From positions 372,001-436,000 of the forward strand of contig VWYX01000701.1 in assembly GCA_013396525.1 (NCBI GenBank): 64,000 nt of DNA, in the 5' to 3' direction. The first letter of the stretch is position 1; every line of letters starts with the position of its first letter. Origin of the DNA: Chaetorhynchus papuensis (taxonomy: Eukaryota > Chordata > Aves > Passeriformes > Rhipiduridae). Of the stretch, positions 13,501-28,500 are shown piece by piece. Below the pieces are notes generated by a model that saw only the letters and a list, made by a program, of their open reading frames with translations, did no database searches and had not been told where the DNA came from. A program made the position numbers and the translations under genes.

Positions 13501-16500
13501 TCTTCTCTTCAGAAGTGCTGGGGTTCAAAAACTTTTGGGCTGAACTGGACATTAACTCTTCTGAAAAATACATATATCTCAAATCCTATACACAGTGGGT
13601 TTTGTTCCTGTTCTCTAAAGGTGAAACTCTGGGCATTTTTCATTCCTTCTGGCAAATAATTATCAAGTGCCTAAACCAGTATTTTGTACTTGGTATCCAG
13701 AGTTTGTTTCCTTTGTTCCTGAAGAACAAAAAAAAGTAATGACTACTCAAATAAACATTTAGATGTAAATTCAAAGGTGTTCCTACTGTTCTAATCACCA
13801 TTGTCCTTTTTGCTTATCAGTGCTTGATAAGAGCATATCTGAGCTTGGAGTGAGGTGGTGACAAGTGGATTTGGGTGAGAGATTCTGAGATTGCTGAAAC
13901 TTCCTGATGCCTTCAAGCAAACACTTACGCCTCAAACATTTTATAAAGGAATCTCCAACTTTGGAGAATTAATTAGCCCTCCAAGGCAAATCTTGTGTGG
14001 TATAACTGAAAGGATAGCTGATGAAAGAGCATGTTGTTATTTTAATTTCCTAAAGTTAATAGCATAATAGGAGGAGTTTAATCAAGCTTGTGCCTGGGTT
14101 CTTAGCAAGGAACTCTACTGCTGGGTGATGAGCAATATGTGAGGGGTTGGTATGTTCATGGAGCAGAAAAATACCCATGATGATTTGTCCTTCAGTGTCT
14201 GCTGAGATGCACCTAGCAGGATTCCTTGAAGCTGTTGAAAACAGGCTAAATGTGGTATGAGCACTTCAGCTCTTTCAGTCTGTTCACCATTTTGGTACTA
14301 TCTTGCAGGAGCTGCAGAAGTGAAGTGGTTTGGGGGTTGGTTGGACACTAGTTAGTTCAACTTGGGTTTCATGTCATTTTGCTCTTGGCCCTGGGATGGT
14401 ATGGCATGCTTCAGTAAACAGAGTTCTTTAATGGTTTTGTGGTGGTGACATAAGTAAAGGATGGAAATGGGCGTTTGTTTTGAAAAAGATGGAGAAGGTA
14501 AAGGAGTTGGGCAAGGAAGCAGATGTTCCTGAAGAAGTGGGGAGCATGTGTCTGAAGTGACAAATTCTTTGTGAATGTACTGGAATTGGAGCGGCTGCTC
14601 CTACCTTCTCCAAAAAGTGGTGATGCCTGCCAGAAGCTGCAAGTTTAAAGTGAGCATTGCAAAGTTCCCTTCCCAGTGCAAGGCTGCAGAGATTAGAACC
14701 AGTTTAAGAACTGTGGCTTGTAGTTATGGCCCCATTTATCTATTCTTTTGATGTCCGAAAACATGTTGGCTTGATTGCTGGCCCACTTATTACTACTGTA
14801 ACCATGGTTACTGGGCAGACAAGTTGTGTACTCTGAGCCTTAATTATTGCCTGTGCTGTGGTAGAACCTGACACTGGATAGGAAGCCTAAAATCTTACTG
14901 GTACAGATGATGCAGATTTTTACAGGAAGGTAGGGGAAGGAAGAAGCTCCATGGTGGTAGTGGATTGTGGTGTTTTATCAGTGGTGCTACTAAAAAGGAG
15001 CCAACAGTTAAACAATTCACTGTGATCTCACAGAATAGCTTTGTGGGTTCTATTTTCCTTTAGTTTGCAACATGGAGTTAATGAGTGAGATCACCATCTC
15101 AGAACATGCATCAAGATCAGATAATACGAGCAATAAGCAAAGCCTTTCAACTTTTATTAAATATCCTTGGCTGTTGGGGAATTGACTTGCGCTTGACTTT
15201 GTGTTTGAAGAAAAGTAAATACTCTGTTACTTCAGTCTGTCTGGTTAAAACATTCAGGAGTAATTGAGTCTGGAGTTTACAGATGGGCAAACATAAATTT
15301 CAAGTAATCAGATTTTTAGCTTAGCCTACAGTGGAGTTGCATAGAGATGATGGATGAGCTGAACTTTCATTTATTTGTTATGGATTTTTTTTCAGTTCTT
15401 TGTAGCTAGTACAACTCCATTTTATCCTGGAAACTTGCTGATTATGTCTGCAGGCTACCTCTACTGGTTTCCAAAGTATGTGCATTTTGGGAGCAGGAGG
15501 TAAAACAAAGTACGTACCTTGGGAATAACTCTTCAGGAAGGTCGTGATGGGGAAGATTGTGTCTGTGCTGAAGCATTTGGCTGTAAGCTGTGCCTCCATA
15601 ATGTGGCTGTGCCCGGTGATTTCTCTGGTAGAGATACTCTAAATCCTGGTTACATTGCTGACATATTGCGTGACCATAGTGGCTTAGTTCTGTGTTTTGT
15701 GAAGCAGAAATGATGCTACTTGCCTTAATGGGACAGCCTGTAGGTGGATGTTTTGTTAGGTCTCCTCATTGACACTGGTATGATAGTCTTTCCAGTTTTG
15801 TTCCTGTTCTGCTAAGTGCAGCTTTAGGAGCATCCTCCACTAATTCACCTTGTAAATTCCAAAATAAACAGGCAAAACTTGCGACTTGTTTTTGAGACAC
15901 TTGTTTGAAGAAACTAAAATTGTTGTGGGTAACAAAAACCCCCACAAAACTGTACAGCAAACTTAAGGCTTCTGAACTCAGCATATTCTGACTGAAGAAA
16001 TACCTTTATGGACAGATTAACAGATGGCTTTTGAAGATAATTGTACCAGAGTAATGTCAGTTATTTCTAAATGAGTTTTTGTGTGCTCTTCTGAGTGATC
16101 TTTTCCATAGCATCATGAAGACTTCAGCTGGGAGCTTGCTCTGACCTGGATGTTAGAAATAAGGATGTTTGTGTTGGGGTAGAGTGGACAGGTTAGTCTT
16201 CAATGCCTTTGTAGTTTCCCAGCACTACAGCTCAACATTTTTTTGAAGTTTCTTGTCAGTGCTGTGGGTTTTTTTGGATTGCTGTTTGTGTGTTAAGTGA
16301 TTTTAAAAGTAATTATGTGAGTAAAGACTTGTGTGGATTGTAATAGATGACCAATAGTAGCCATAATTAAAATACTCTCATTACATCCATAGTAGATAAT
16401 CATTTTTGCTCAGGTGTGAAAACTGATTTAAAAGAAAATTGGTTGGATACCCATGCACTGAGAAATATCTCTAGGGAGATGAGGATGGGCAGAAGAGGAG

Positions 16501-19500
16501 ATACATGAAAGAGTGTTCCAATGGTACTTAAAGAAAAATTATTCCAATCTGTCAGGAAAAACTTTTCAGCCTCTGAAAAAGGACAGAAGTAACTTGAGTG
16601 GAAAATCCTCACTGATTATTTTTTCTCTCTTAATCTTGCAGCTGATTGTAATGCCGTTCTTAAAGGTCTACAGCCCATTTTTCAGGAGCAGGGAATGACA
16701 GAAACAGTTCATAACTGGGAAGACCATGGTTATTTAGTAACCTACATCAAAAAAAATGGCAGGTGAGTGGATTTTCTTCCTCTAGATTATGTCCCCGCTG
16801 TCTTTCCTTAAAATATTTATTTCTCCCTCTGTTGGACCTCCTGTAGTGTTGACAGGGTAAGCTATCCTTTTATCAGCCTTGTGTATGAAGTAGCTATGAT
16901 AAAGCAGAATATTTTTTATAATCTGGACTGTCATTTTCCAGTTTGGATATCAGAAGGCTGAACTGGTCAGACTGGTCTGTACCATAGAATGGTGCCTTGG
17001 TCTCAGCACTAGTCCTTCTAGATGCAGGACAGCTCAAGTCAGTTCAACGTATTTGTAATTTTTCTGACCATTAAATATGTCTAAACATGTTGGAGTGTAA
17101 CCTTAGCAGATGAACAATGACAGCTTTGTGTCTCTGTCTGTATTTAGATGCTGTTACATGCTTCAAATTGTCAAGCAGCTTCTGAAGTAATTAACAGCAT
17201 GTAAGGGTGGTTGGTGTCATTAGTGGCACAAAAGCTGAGTCTTCTGGGACAAACTGAAAAACAAAACTACATTCACTTTATTTCCTGATGCTGCTTCACC
17301 GTGTGAGGGTTAGTTGATTATGGTATATGTTAATCTGGTCTATTTATAAGTAACTACCATGATTTTATTGCACTTCATTTCTTTGCAGTTATTCAGTTAC
17401 CTGTTCTGGACATCATTGTGGCAGTTGCTGCTTTGGGGTTGCTTGTTTTTTGTTTTTTGCTGGTTGGATTTGTTTTGTTTGGTGGTTTGTTTCTGTTTGT
17501 TTGTTTGGGATTTTTTTTGTGGGAGGTTTCTTGGGATCCAAACTAAGGTAACAAGAGGATATGAGTAGTTCTATGTGTATCATTCTCAATTGTGCTCTGT
17601 GAAGTTTTTGTATATTTCAGTTACCTTTTCAAATGTGGCACTTGCAAAGTGAACAGTTTTTTTAATGGTGCAATGTTAAATGAAAATTAATAGAGAATGC
17701 TTATTGCTCTTCCTTGGTGTATTCATTGGTGTCTGAACTCTGGTGCATGCTGGATTGATCTTCCTTGAAAATGGCTCACTTCAGTTTGACAGCTTACTGT
17801 GTGTAGTGGACTTAAAGTATTTACTGTGCATTGCCAGCCCCATTAAACTCCCAGTTAGGGAACGTGTGTGTAGGAGAACTTTCTGTGTTTTGGGACCTCA
17901 GCAGTTTTGTTTTCTCTGGTTATAGAAAAAGCCTGAATACTTTTTTTTAAGGTAGCCCTAAACAGTGTATTGCTGTTAGTAGAGTTCATTTGTATTTCTG
18001 TTTGATGTAGTTTCAGTTTTAAACAGATGAGTTTGTAAACCCATAAAAACCATCAGACCGGACAGTTAAAAAACGCAAAACAAACATGTTTCACAAGTTG
18101 TAAGAATGAACTGATGAGCATATGGAGGATTTCATAGTAACTAAATAGGCTTTATTTTAATACCAGCAAGTTTGTCTGCACTTTATCTTAGTGCCCTAAA
18201 ATATCATACATTTTTAGTTAGCATAAAAATATTACCTCATGCAACTAGGAAGAAAGTAGCTAGGACATGCAGATTCTTCCTCTTTCCCTGCAAAACAGCA
18301 TACTTCATTTCCAGCAGCAGCTTGTAGCAAAACATGGAAAAAAAAGTATTGAGATGGAGGGGTAGGTATGTCATGAGCAGCTCTTGTAAGGATGGCTGGC
18401 TGCAGCTTGTCACAGGTTCCCTAGAATGAGAGGTGGAGTGGGTGCTGTATGTGAGTAAGGGTTTTGGGAGCATGTGCACACAAACATGTTTTTAGCCAGC
18501 CAAAGGTGACTGAGCTATTGCAAGACAAAGATGTGCAGTTGATGTAACAAGCTGGGTACTAATCCCTGGGAAAAATATTTGAGGTGAGATAGTAATATGT
18601 TGCTAAACAGTGTCTACACTCTAAAGTTTGCTGAGATAACCCCCATAGCCTGCAGGGAGCCCCGTGCTGCAGGTGGTGGAATTGTGGGTACTGCTCTTGA
18701 CAAAACTTCATCTCTGATGAAGATACCATGTGAACAGCCCCATGAAGGGCTTTGCTGGTTGAACGAATTGGAGCCGATTTGGGGATTAAGACATGCTTTC
18801 CTGTTGTCATTACCAAAGCAACAGATCCCTGTTCTCCTTTGTCCAAAGCTAAGCAAGCAAAAGTCATATGTGGCAACTCTACCTGGTCCATTTACTTTGT
18901 GATTTATTCTGACAAAGAACCTAATTGAGGGAGGTTCAGCTGAAAACCTTTACTAATGGAGTTGTCAACACAAGGCTCTCGAGTGGGGCAGGAAATGGCT
19001 CACTTGAGCCACTCATGTTCTCCTCTGAAGTGGTGGGCATGGATGCATTCCTCTCTGCTTTGCCAGCCTTCTTGCCCAAACACTGCTTGGGAAGCAGTAC
19101 CGTGTGCCAGAGTGGAGCTCTGAGTTTTGGGGCCCCAGCAGTCTCATTTTTCTGAGCTGTGTGTTTTTAGATTGCTTCCAGGATGGTTTTAGGGTCACGT
19201 TAAGCAGCATACTTGTACTGAAGTGTCACTATCTTGGACTAAACTGTTAAAAGTTAGGTTTAAAAAATGTGAAGTTTTTATCTTATTTAATGTATATGGT
19301 GCTTTGTACAGTGCCCAGTATATTTCAACAGATTAGGAGTGTTAAATCTAGGTTAAGGAGAAAAATCAGTGAAGCTAATCTTTGGAAATTGATATCTTCT
19401 CAACTAATACTTTGTTTTAATGTCTTTACTGCTTGTGTGCAAGTAGTCTTTTGTTATACTGCATAGAGGTATGAGGGGTTTTTTTTCCTTTGTGCATCTA

Positions 19501-22500
19501 TGTTCTCTCTTTTGTCATGTTCCACCTTCACAAACCCTCAAAACCTGAAACTTAAGTCATTGTTTCTACAGTAGAAGTGTCTTAGAAAAGCTTTGACACC
19601 TCCCCTATACACATAACCATGTTTAACTTCAGTGACTGAATTCTTGTTTAGAGAAGTATAATCTTACTGGCATTTGACTTCACAACAGTGCAAGCTTTAC
19701 CCAGTTGAATTTGTTTTGTGTATCACAGAGATGCTGATGAATATGTTAACACTGTGAAGGGAGAGGGGAGTGTGTTTACTTTTTTCTTTTCTTTGTTAGG
19801 CTTTTGCTACCCACTCTGTGTGCTAGTCAGCATATTTTAAAGGAGCAGGATGAACATTCCTGAGCTCTTTGTTACAGGCTAAAACGTTGTAGCTGCCTGT
19901 GGAGTTACCCAGAGTATAAAGATGGACTGAAGAATAGGAAGCAGTTGGTAGGAATCAGCGGCAGCTACTGTGTCATTGATTTAATTTTCCTCTTCTGTAA
20001 AAAGAGAACTGTAATAATGGTATAAATGAGGAAAGGTGATTGCCTAGTTCCTTAAGGTCCCTCAAGTACTTTGTAATTAAGATGAAGAACACTTAAAAAA
20101 GACTATGTTTTAGGGAAACAATGTTGTGCCATTTTTTAAAATTTTATTTTTTCCTAGTATAAGTAGATTTTTATTTCCTTTCTCATTGAGTTGTTTGACA
20201 GGTGATGCTTTTAGTGGCAAGCTGTTTTTGAAATACTTCAACTATTTTATTTTATAGTGACTCAAAGTTAGTCATCAGATAAGAGCTTTGATGGATAAAT
20301 AGGAGTTTGTAGGTACCTGTCTATCCAGCTTTATTCTCTGGGTATGTGGTGTTGGGAAATCCTTTCTTGGGTACATGGGATTGCAATGCTTCTCCCTCCT
20401 CAGTGCAAGTAACTAAGGTAGGATGATATGCATTTTGGGTTAGATCTTTGCTTCCTAGTTCTGTTTCCAGCAGTTACTTCTGGATTTGTTCGGTTTGGAA
20501 TTTTGTTGACATCTGCTGTTTCCTGATGGTCAGGTGGTAAGATGCAGCATTTAATAGAATTGTTTCTGTAGTTGACACTTGTTTGCATACAAGCACAAAA
20601 AGCTTGAGTACTGCCTTGGAGGATGTGACAGATACGCGGGTGTAGCAACGAGTGGAGCCTTGTTGTAGTGGGGCTGCTTTTCAGATGCAGATTTCCTTGC
20701 CAGATGGAAAGGAAGAGGATAGCTCCTCACTGAGCGTTTTTTTCCCCCCCCTCACTACGTTTATGAAATTACATGCAAACACATGCCAAAAGTGTGGCAG
20801 GTGGTTTATTTTTTAAAACAGGCATTATATTTTTCAGAAAGATGAGACAGGAGGGGCTAATTTTGAAGCAAACTTTATTTTTCCCCTCATCTGGATTCTA
20901 AAGTACTCTTTCCTGTATTTGCATAGGTAGAAAATGGAAACTATATCATTGTTTTAAAGAACCTTCCTCCACATATTAAAAGAGCTGCTGCTGATAAAAA
21001 CCTGCATTCATATATGTTCTGCCAAGCAGACTAATGTAAAGTGACAAAAGCCAGCATAGCCTTTGCTGTCTGCTGACTGAAGCTAGCAAGTCTTTTGCGG
21101 GTTCAGCTTTGGCCCACCACTACTGCCTTAAGACTACTTAATACTGGACTGTTCACTTTTTTGAGTACACTTGTACTGTTGGCTGCATGTTTAAATCTTT
21201 ACAGGCATCTTAGCTTATTTTAGGTGTCTATTTTCTTCCAGATAACTTATAGCCAAGGTATAACCAACCTGGACCTGTATTACTGTTGAGAATTATGAAT
21301 TTCATTCAAGTTTTTTTTGCCATAAACTAGTGGAGAATATCATCCAGAAACCTGAAACTTGAATTTTTGTCCCATTACACAGCCTGCTACCTGTCTTTCA
21401 TCTCTTCCCCCTTGCCCCAGGTGTCAGGACCCTGCTATTCTGGGGTAGAGGTGACAATTCGATAAAATGCATGATGGTTCTGCAGTGCTATTGTCTCTGT
21501 ATTCTAATGCTATCATATCACTTACAGACCTGAAGTTGTGTGGCTGTACTTTCAAAACAACTCTCTGCCTCTCTTTGCTCTCTCCTCCCTCAAAGGAGAG
21601 GCAGGAACATCTCTCGTGGAGTCAGAGGGGAAGTGAAGATGTCAGCTGTCAAATCTTATGACAGCTATGTGATTCTTTGAGGAAACTAATTTAGATGAGA
21701 ACTTGAGTCATGGGACAATGAATCTGTTGCTTATTTGTGCCAACAACAACTCCTGGAGTATGGAAATGAACTGATAAAAAGTTTTTCTAACAGTGAATAT
21801 ATTTTTGACACTGTGCCAGTTTTCAAGGAATCAAATTACAGAGCTGTCATATGAACTGCATTTACATATTTCTGTGTGTAGTGTCACAGCTCTGAGGGCC
21901 TATGGAATTTACCCTTTTCACTGTGAATGGTTGTGTCCAAAACCTGCTGGAGTGACCAGTACTTCCATCTTCTGAGTTCTGCTCTTCTGTCTTTCTCTCG
22001 TTTAAAAAAACCCAACCCATCACGTAAACAGAATCCTGGTAGGCTTTTGTGTTCCCTGACCAAAAACCTGTGTCAAAGGACACCTAGTGGGGAAGCTCTG
22101 GGGTGGAGGGAGGGTTGCTCCAAGGTGGTGACAGTCTGTGGGCTCTGGGTGTGCACGTGTGTGTTAAATAGAAACGCCTTTCCTTCCTGGAGGCAAGACC
22201 TATGTGCAGTCTTGAGGAAAGCATCAGACTTCCCAGGCCTATCCTCTGAAGAGAATGGGTGACAGTAGTAACACATGAGAGCTGTAGATCACTCCTGTTC
22301 TGAAGCCAGCAAGGATGTTTTTATTATTAAATTGCTGCAGTCAGTTTCATAATTTGATCATTTTACAGTTACCAAAAGTTATCTTCAGATAAAACAGAAT
22401 ATTCAGGGTTTTATCTCTGACTGCAGCTAAGGGCTGAAGTTCCCAGCACCATGGGAGAGGTGGTGTTAGGAGCTCTGGAAGAGACAAAAAAAGGTGGGAG

Positions 22501-25500
22501 TGGTGGGAAGATGGGAGGTCATCTAAACTTATTGTCACAACAAGAGCTAATTTGTCTTTTCCTTTGGGGCTGAGGGGAGTGATAAGAGCAGACAGACAAA
22601 GAAAGGAGCATTCAGAGAATGATACAGCTTTATCTGAGGTTTCTGTGTTGTACCAGTGCATTTCTATCCCTGAATACCGTTGTTTCTTTATTCAGCCATT
22701 CCTGTTCTCATCCCCTCTTCTGCTCCTTTTTTCCAGTGTATGGTTTTTCCCCTCCATTTCTTTTATGTAATTCCCTTGTAGCCTGTCTGTTTCTTTTTGT
22801 ATTCTCTCCTCCCTAGAATAGGAAGGATATTGCCTCTGCTTCACTCTTTTCTTGTGTCCTTCCCCACTGCCCTTAGCTCTTGTTTTATTTCTTGCAAGTT
22901 CTCCAGGATTCACTGTTTGTTCACCTCATGTGTGTAGCATGGTGAAGCCTTGCTCTTTGGTCTTTAAATGTTCCTGTAGTTACATATGCAGTAGGAGTTA
23001 CATTGACTTCGCATCTTTATTCATCATTGAGAGTTTGCTGCTGCAATTTCTTTGCCAGTCAGAGCTGTGATTTGCTCCAGGATGTGTGTTGTTTCTCACT
23101 TACAGATTTTTCCTCAGCTTTGAATGTGATCATTGTCTCTGAATAGTTACTATAAAAAGTTTAAAAAAACCCCCAATCAACAAAAAACCAAACATCCAAC
23201 CTCAACCACCCTCCCCGCAAAATGAAACAGAAACACACCCCCACAAGTGAAAAGGAAAATATAGGGGAAGGAAAATGTCCGGTTGTTTCCTTAAGGCTTG
23301 TTTTCAATTAAAAAACCCAAACCAACACACCTGTTCCAGCAGGCCTTATTTAAACAACTGAGACTAGCAAGCATTATATTCTCATTGTACCATGGTTGTT
23401 GTGGCTTAAACACCCTGTTTCACTGCCTTGCTTCCTACTGGTTTTATTAGTTGTGTGGTGATAGGCAAGTTCTTGCAACTTTGTTTGCTCTTCAGGACTT
23501 GCAGAAGAAGACTTGTGCTGGCACTGCCAACAGTTACAGATGCTGGGGAAAAAACATGCATTCTGAATTTTAATATAACTTGTTTCAGATTTTCTTTCCT
23601 TACTCTGATTTTTGATGATAAATTTGTCATCACTGTCTCTCTGTTGTAGTTTTGCCAATTTGAGAATTCATCCTCATGGATTAGTGTTGGTGGATCTGCA
23701 GAGCTACAATGATCACATGAAAGGAAGAGAGGAAGTTGATCAGGTATGAGTGCTGCTTACTAGGATTATCTAACTGCATGGGGAGCCTCTGTTTTTTTCA
23801 GGTCAATCAAAGTCTATCTTGGTAAAAGATTAAAAATATTAAAGTCAGTTCAAACCTGGATCCTCACAGAGGAGGAGCAGTAGCACCTGTTGAAGTTGCG
23901 TACACATGTGACTGCATGAATGCACACACTCTTTTGCAAGTACTGGGCCTTGTATTACAGCTGCTGTAATATGGACATTCTTGCTTGTAACCAGGCTGAG
24001 AAGGCCATCTAGTTACTCGTGGGCTTCTAGTGTTACATTTCAAAGCCTTTTCATAGCGGGTCCTATGTTTTATTGCCTTCCTGGTAGACTAATTTTAATG
24101 GATATTTTGTATTAAGCGATGATCTACAAATTCTACCTCATGTTTGCTATTTTTTGCAGCTTCTAAACAAAGTAGAAGAAAGAATGAAAGAATTGTTTCA
24201 TGGTAACATAAAAAGGGTGAAACGGTAAGTTTGTACCTCTGCTTCTGTGTGTGGCTTGTCTGCATAGTTAAAGATAAAAAGCAAGTTACGCTTTGCTGTA
24301 ACACGTGAATAGCCTGGAGTATGAAGGTGCAGATGGGATATTTTTTTAGTTTCTTGTGATGATTGGATGAAATAGTGAGACAAAATGCAGCCTGGAAGTG
24401 GGAGCAGACTGCTCTGGAAGGGCTGGACAGCCAGGGGTGGCAGGGGAATACGCCAAGGTATGTGTTACAGTGAGCCAGCCCATTAGAGAAATACCTAAAA
24501 TGGGCTGGATTTCGAACTGTACCCTATGGGCCACATCCCACAGCTCATGGAGAAGGTGAGCCTGGTGATGGTGACCAGGGTGAGACTCATTCCTGTGACT
24601 GCCAGGCGGGGCTGTAGTACTGAGGCAGCTCTGGGAACGAGCTGGGTGTCAAGGGCTGGCCAAACACTTGAGCAGGTGGGATAAAGCTGCACTGCAGCTC
24701 TGGCGCAGGGTCCAGGGCTGAGGTTTAGAGCTAAAATGAAGCTCAAGCCCGTAGAGGAGACCCCACCTTGACAAAGTTTCCTGCAGCTCTTTCTCTCACA
24801 TCTCTGCCTCTGGTGTGCCTCATGGTGCTCAGTGTGGGCATGTGTGGTTTAGGGACCTGACAAGAAGGTAGATATGTTTTGTAGCAAACTTTTATTATAA
24901 AACTTAAGGATGGAGGCTTTGCAAGCCCTCTATCAGTTTGGCTTATTTAAATTCAAGGCTGTATATTAAACTTTAGGGACTCAAATTGTGGCTCATGGCC
25001 TGGTGCTGAAGTAACTTTCATACTGGACGTGGCTTGTTGTTGTCTTTGTGGTGACTATCTGGCAGTGACTGATACTGTGAAGCCAGAGAGCACTTACTGT
25101 AGGCATGCCTATGGTGGAAGGTGCAGTGGGTGCTTGAAAGACCATAGAAGTGAAAATGGGTTAAGAAAAGTAAAAAGCAAGTGTAAAATCAGCAGGCTCA
25201 GTAAAGCCAAGGAACAAACTATGAAATGGGAAAACAGTTAAGCAGTATTATGGCAGAAAGTAGATCTGAAGTTTATGAGAGACCACAAGTAAAATGGTAG
25301 TAATTTGAAAAGTGGTATTATACTTGAATATTGTTATTTCTGTTTTGCAGTTGTACGTAAAACAGTAGTTATCTTGCTTTACTTCACCCTGGTAAAGGCT
25401 CACAAGGTGCACAGTGTATGAACATAGATGATCTCAGATTGATCTCCTCAATCTATGTTTATTGAGGAGAAGCTTTGAGGCTATTTTGATGCTGAAATGA

Positions 25501-28500
25501 TACAGGGAGTTTGTGGAATCCCTGTGATAGAAATTTTTTAAAAACAGCTCGGAAAAACATCTGCCTGAAGTGACCTAGATCTTTTGGTTACTGTAGTATA
25601 GGAAGATGAGCCTCTTAGAACAGTGTATCTGGCATGGATCTTGTCACATGCTCCTCCGCATCTTTTTTTGCTTGGTTTTGGTTTGTGCTTTTTTAAAAAT
25701 TTGTTTTGCATCGTTTTGGTATCAGCTGCACACACACAGCTGCAGTAGGATGAATGTAGCTGGAGAAGTTTTTCGTGCCTTTTTGTTGTTCCGAGGTAAG
25801 GAAGGGTTGGTTGCTCTTGTTCCCACCGTGTGCCGCCATCTGGCGGCTCGCTGAGGGTAGGAAGTGTTTCTGGAATGTTGATTGGGAATCACTAGGGAAT
25901 TGAGAAGAACCTTGTTTCTGTCTGGTCTTCTGCTACACCCTCCTCTGGAAAAAAAAACCCCTTAATTCTTTCAAGTATGTGTGGGAGATCTGATGAACTC
26001 TGTGTCTGCACATTTTGCCTAAACGCTGTCATTTCAAAGATACTTTGTCTTTACAGGTGAAATACTGATTTGAACCAAGATACATCTCTATGGAATTAAA
26101 AAAAAACCCTAAAACCCACAAACAAGAAACCCAAAACAATCTTTGCAGATGCTTGAACCACTTTTAAAAAGTAATACAGACTATCTACTGATAATCAAGG
26201 ATTGTGCTTGTGCACTGCAGGGTGACCCAGCTTAGTTTGAAACACTGTAATAGTTCACTTTTTGTTTTTCTATGTGTTAAAATGTCTCTCAGTACAGCTT
26301 CAGAGTAAGATCCACTTAATCTCAAAGAATTGGCATTCTTATCTGAACTGAAGATGAGAAGAATGTTTTTCGTCATGTTTTTTTTGCCTGCATTCTGCTT
26401 TTGTATTATTTTCTGATCATGAGCTGTTTCTTCTACAGAGGCTTGTATGTTATGTAAATTCCGTCTCTTTGAATAAAGTGAAATTCACAGGTACCTTGTA
26501 GAAGTTGTACATAAAGAGGAATCATTTATCTTATCTGTGCCTTAGCAACTTATGTATATTTAACATATGGCTGGTAGGTTTCTTATATCTGTTGAGTGTT
26601 AAATGTAGCAAGTTTTCTTAGATGCCTCTTGCAATTTTCTTTTTATTTATTATGGTGAATCCGCAGGATGTTTAAAGTGGATTTTTTTTTAAATAAACAT
26701 TCCAAATTTTTATAATCTTTTTCTCATATTATTTCCTTCTAGGTTGCCAGCCATTTTGAGAGGAGGTGTCATTGATAGATACTGGCCCACAGCTGATGGG
26801 CGCCTGGTGGAATATGACATAGATGAAGTTGTTTATGATGAAGATTCACCTTTTCAGAATATTAAAATTCTGCATTCAAAACAATTTGGGAATATTCTTA
26901 TTCTCAGTGGGGATGTTAGTAAGTATTGTATCATTTAAGGATCTGTGGTGTGAAAATGTCGGAAGTGTTGTTTTCTATCCTGATGTGGCAGTTTTAATAG
27001 ATGTCTAAGGGTTATGGTTCTGATGCTGGAAAATATGTTTATGCATGTACACACGTATCTGTTCCTTTATATTAAGGATGTTAATCAGGCTGACAGTCTA
27101 GAGTTAAAAAAAATAAGATTTATTTTTCCAGAGTTAGTATCTTTGCTGCAGAAAGTGGCTGAGGCGAATAGAAGATGGTGTTCTATAGCAGAACTTGCTC
27201 TACTCCATTCTTTTATTTGAGCTTTTACCTCTTATTGCCAGTCAAACCTTCTGAGAGCTTCTCTTTGACAGTAAAACAAGCTACTTTGTCAGTCTTCAAA
27301 CCACAGTGGAGTTCTAAAGAAATATGAAGAAGTGGGAGCTGGCATGTGTGTATGTGTATAATCCTGCTGCTCCCTTGATTCTCTAAGGGAATTTCCTGCT
27401 TGGTGAGCCGTATCTCAAACCATTTAGCTGCTTTACTGGTGAACATCTTTTGACTCTTCTTCAAAACAATAGAACTGAACTCTTAAGTTAATCAAAATAA
27501 CGACCCAACCTTTATGTGAGGGTTTTCATGTGTCGTACTTTGTGCCTGCTGACCTTTGTATTTTTGAAAGTGAACTTAGAAGAAAGTAGACTACTGTTCT
27601 TTGAAACTGGAGACTGCTGTTTGCTAGAAAATCTGGGCAACAAAAGGATTATGCTTTGTAAAATCTTAGTTCTTATGCTGAAAAAGGACTGACTGTGGTA
27701 AATGAGGGATGTTGCTGCCCAGGGATAGAATACCTATCTTTACTCTGATGGCAAAGTAATTAAGAAATTGAACTACAGCTTTTTGAGATCATTGGAAGTA
27801 CCTGTAACAATTCCATTAGCTTTCTGCAACTGTCAAGAGGGCTTCTGTGCAGATGGCAGCTGAAAAGCACTGTTACTGAATTCATTAGCAAGGTATTTTC
27901 TAATCCAGATAGAATTGTGTTAGAAATCATCAAATGTAGTATTCAATACTTCTTTCCAGAAATTTTCATCAGAGTTTAACATGGAGATGAGGTTTTGCTT
28001 GAACATTGTGACAATGTGCCTTGTAGAAAGGGAAGTATGCCATTACTTATTTCCCTTCCATGGGATTTTAAAATGCTTTGTCTCATTTTGTTGTTGTGCA
28101 GTCATAAGGGAGGTGGTGATTGCCAGTCAGAGGGATAGGATATGCCACAATGTGCTGCTGCACAAAGCTTGGCCCCTGTAGTGCAGATCTGTTGTTGCAG
28201 TTGGGAGTGTTAGTGCCTGCTTTGCAGCTGATGCTGGCAGAAGGCAAGCTGCAGGGCCTTTCAGCACCTGGGTGTTAATGGTCCTGTTTGCTTCTGTGCA
28301 GGGATCCACTGCTGTGCATCTAGGTTGCTCTTTTTAGCTGGGGTCCACTATGTATTTTCAAAAATTTCCAGATCTGTCTCTTGCAGGATGAGTCTGAGAT
28401 AAAAACCCACTGAAGTATCAAGTTACAAAGACTGATGGTTTTGCTCCGCTAGTTTGCTTCTTTTGGCACACAGTACCTTCCAATGCTGAGGTGGCCATTG

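Larger units (their letters stand above)
16763..23649 (+). other. SMS intron 2 (6.9 kb)
   Basis: GT-AG intron (GTGAGT to tctgttgtag). It holds a G/T-rich tract at 17431-17535 and a C/A-rich tract at 23162-23248. No interspersed element or additional exon was recognised in the remainder. Confidence 0.88.

Noticed and set aside
25421..25470. Two overlapping short hairpins (9 bp and 10 bp) in SMS intron 4
   Set aside because: Stems of this size with short loops are expected about once by chance in a 64 kb window.
26743..26938. Short frame starting at an internal codon in exon 5 and running into intron 5
   Set aside because: It is SMS exon 5; the extra codons after 26918 are intron read-through past a perfect GTAAGTAT donor.
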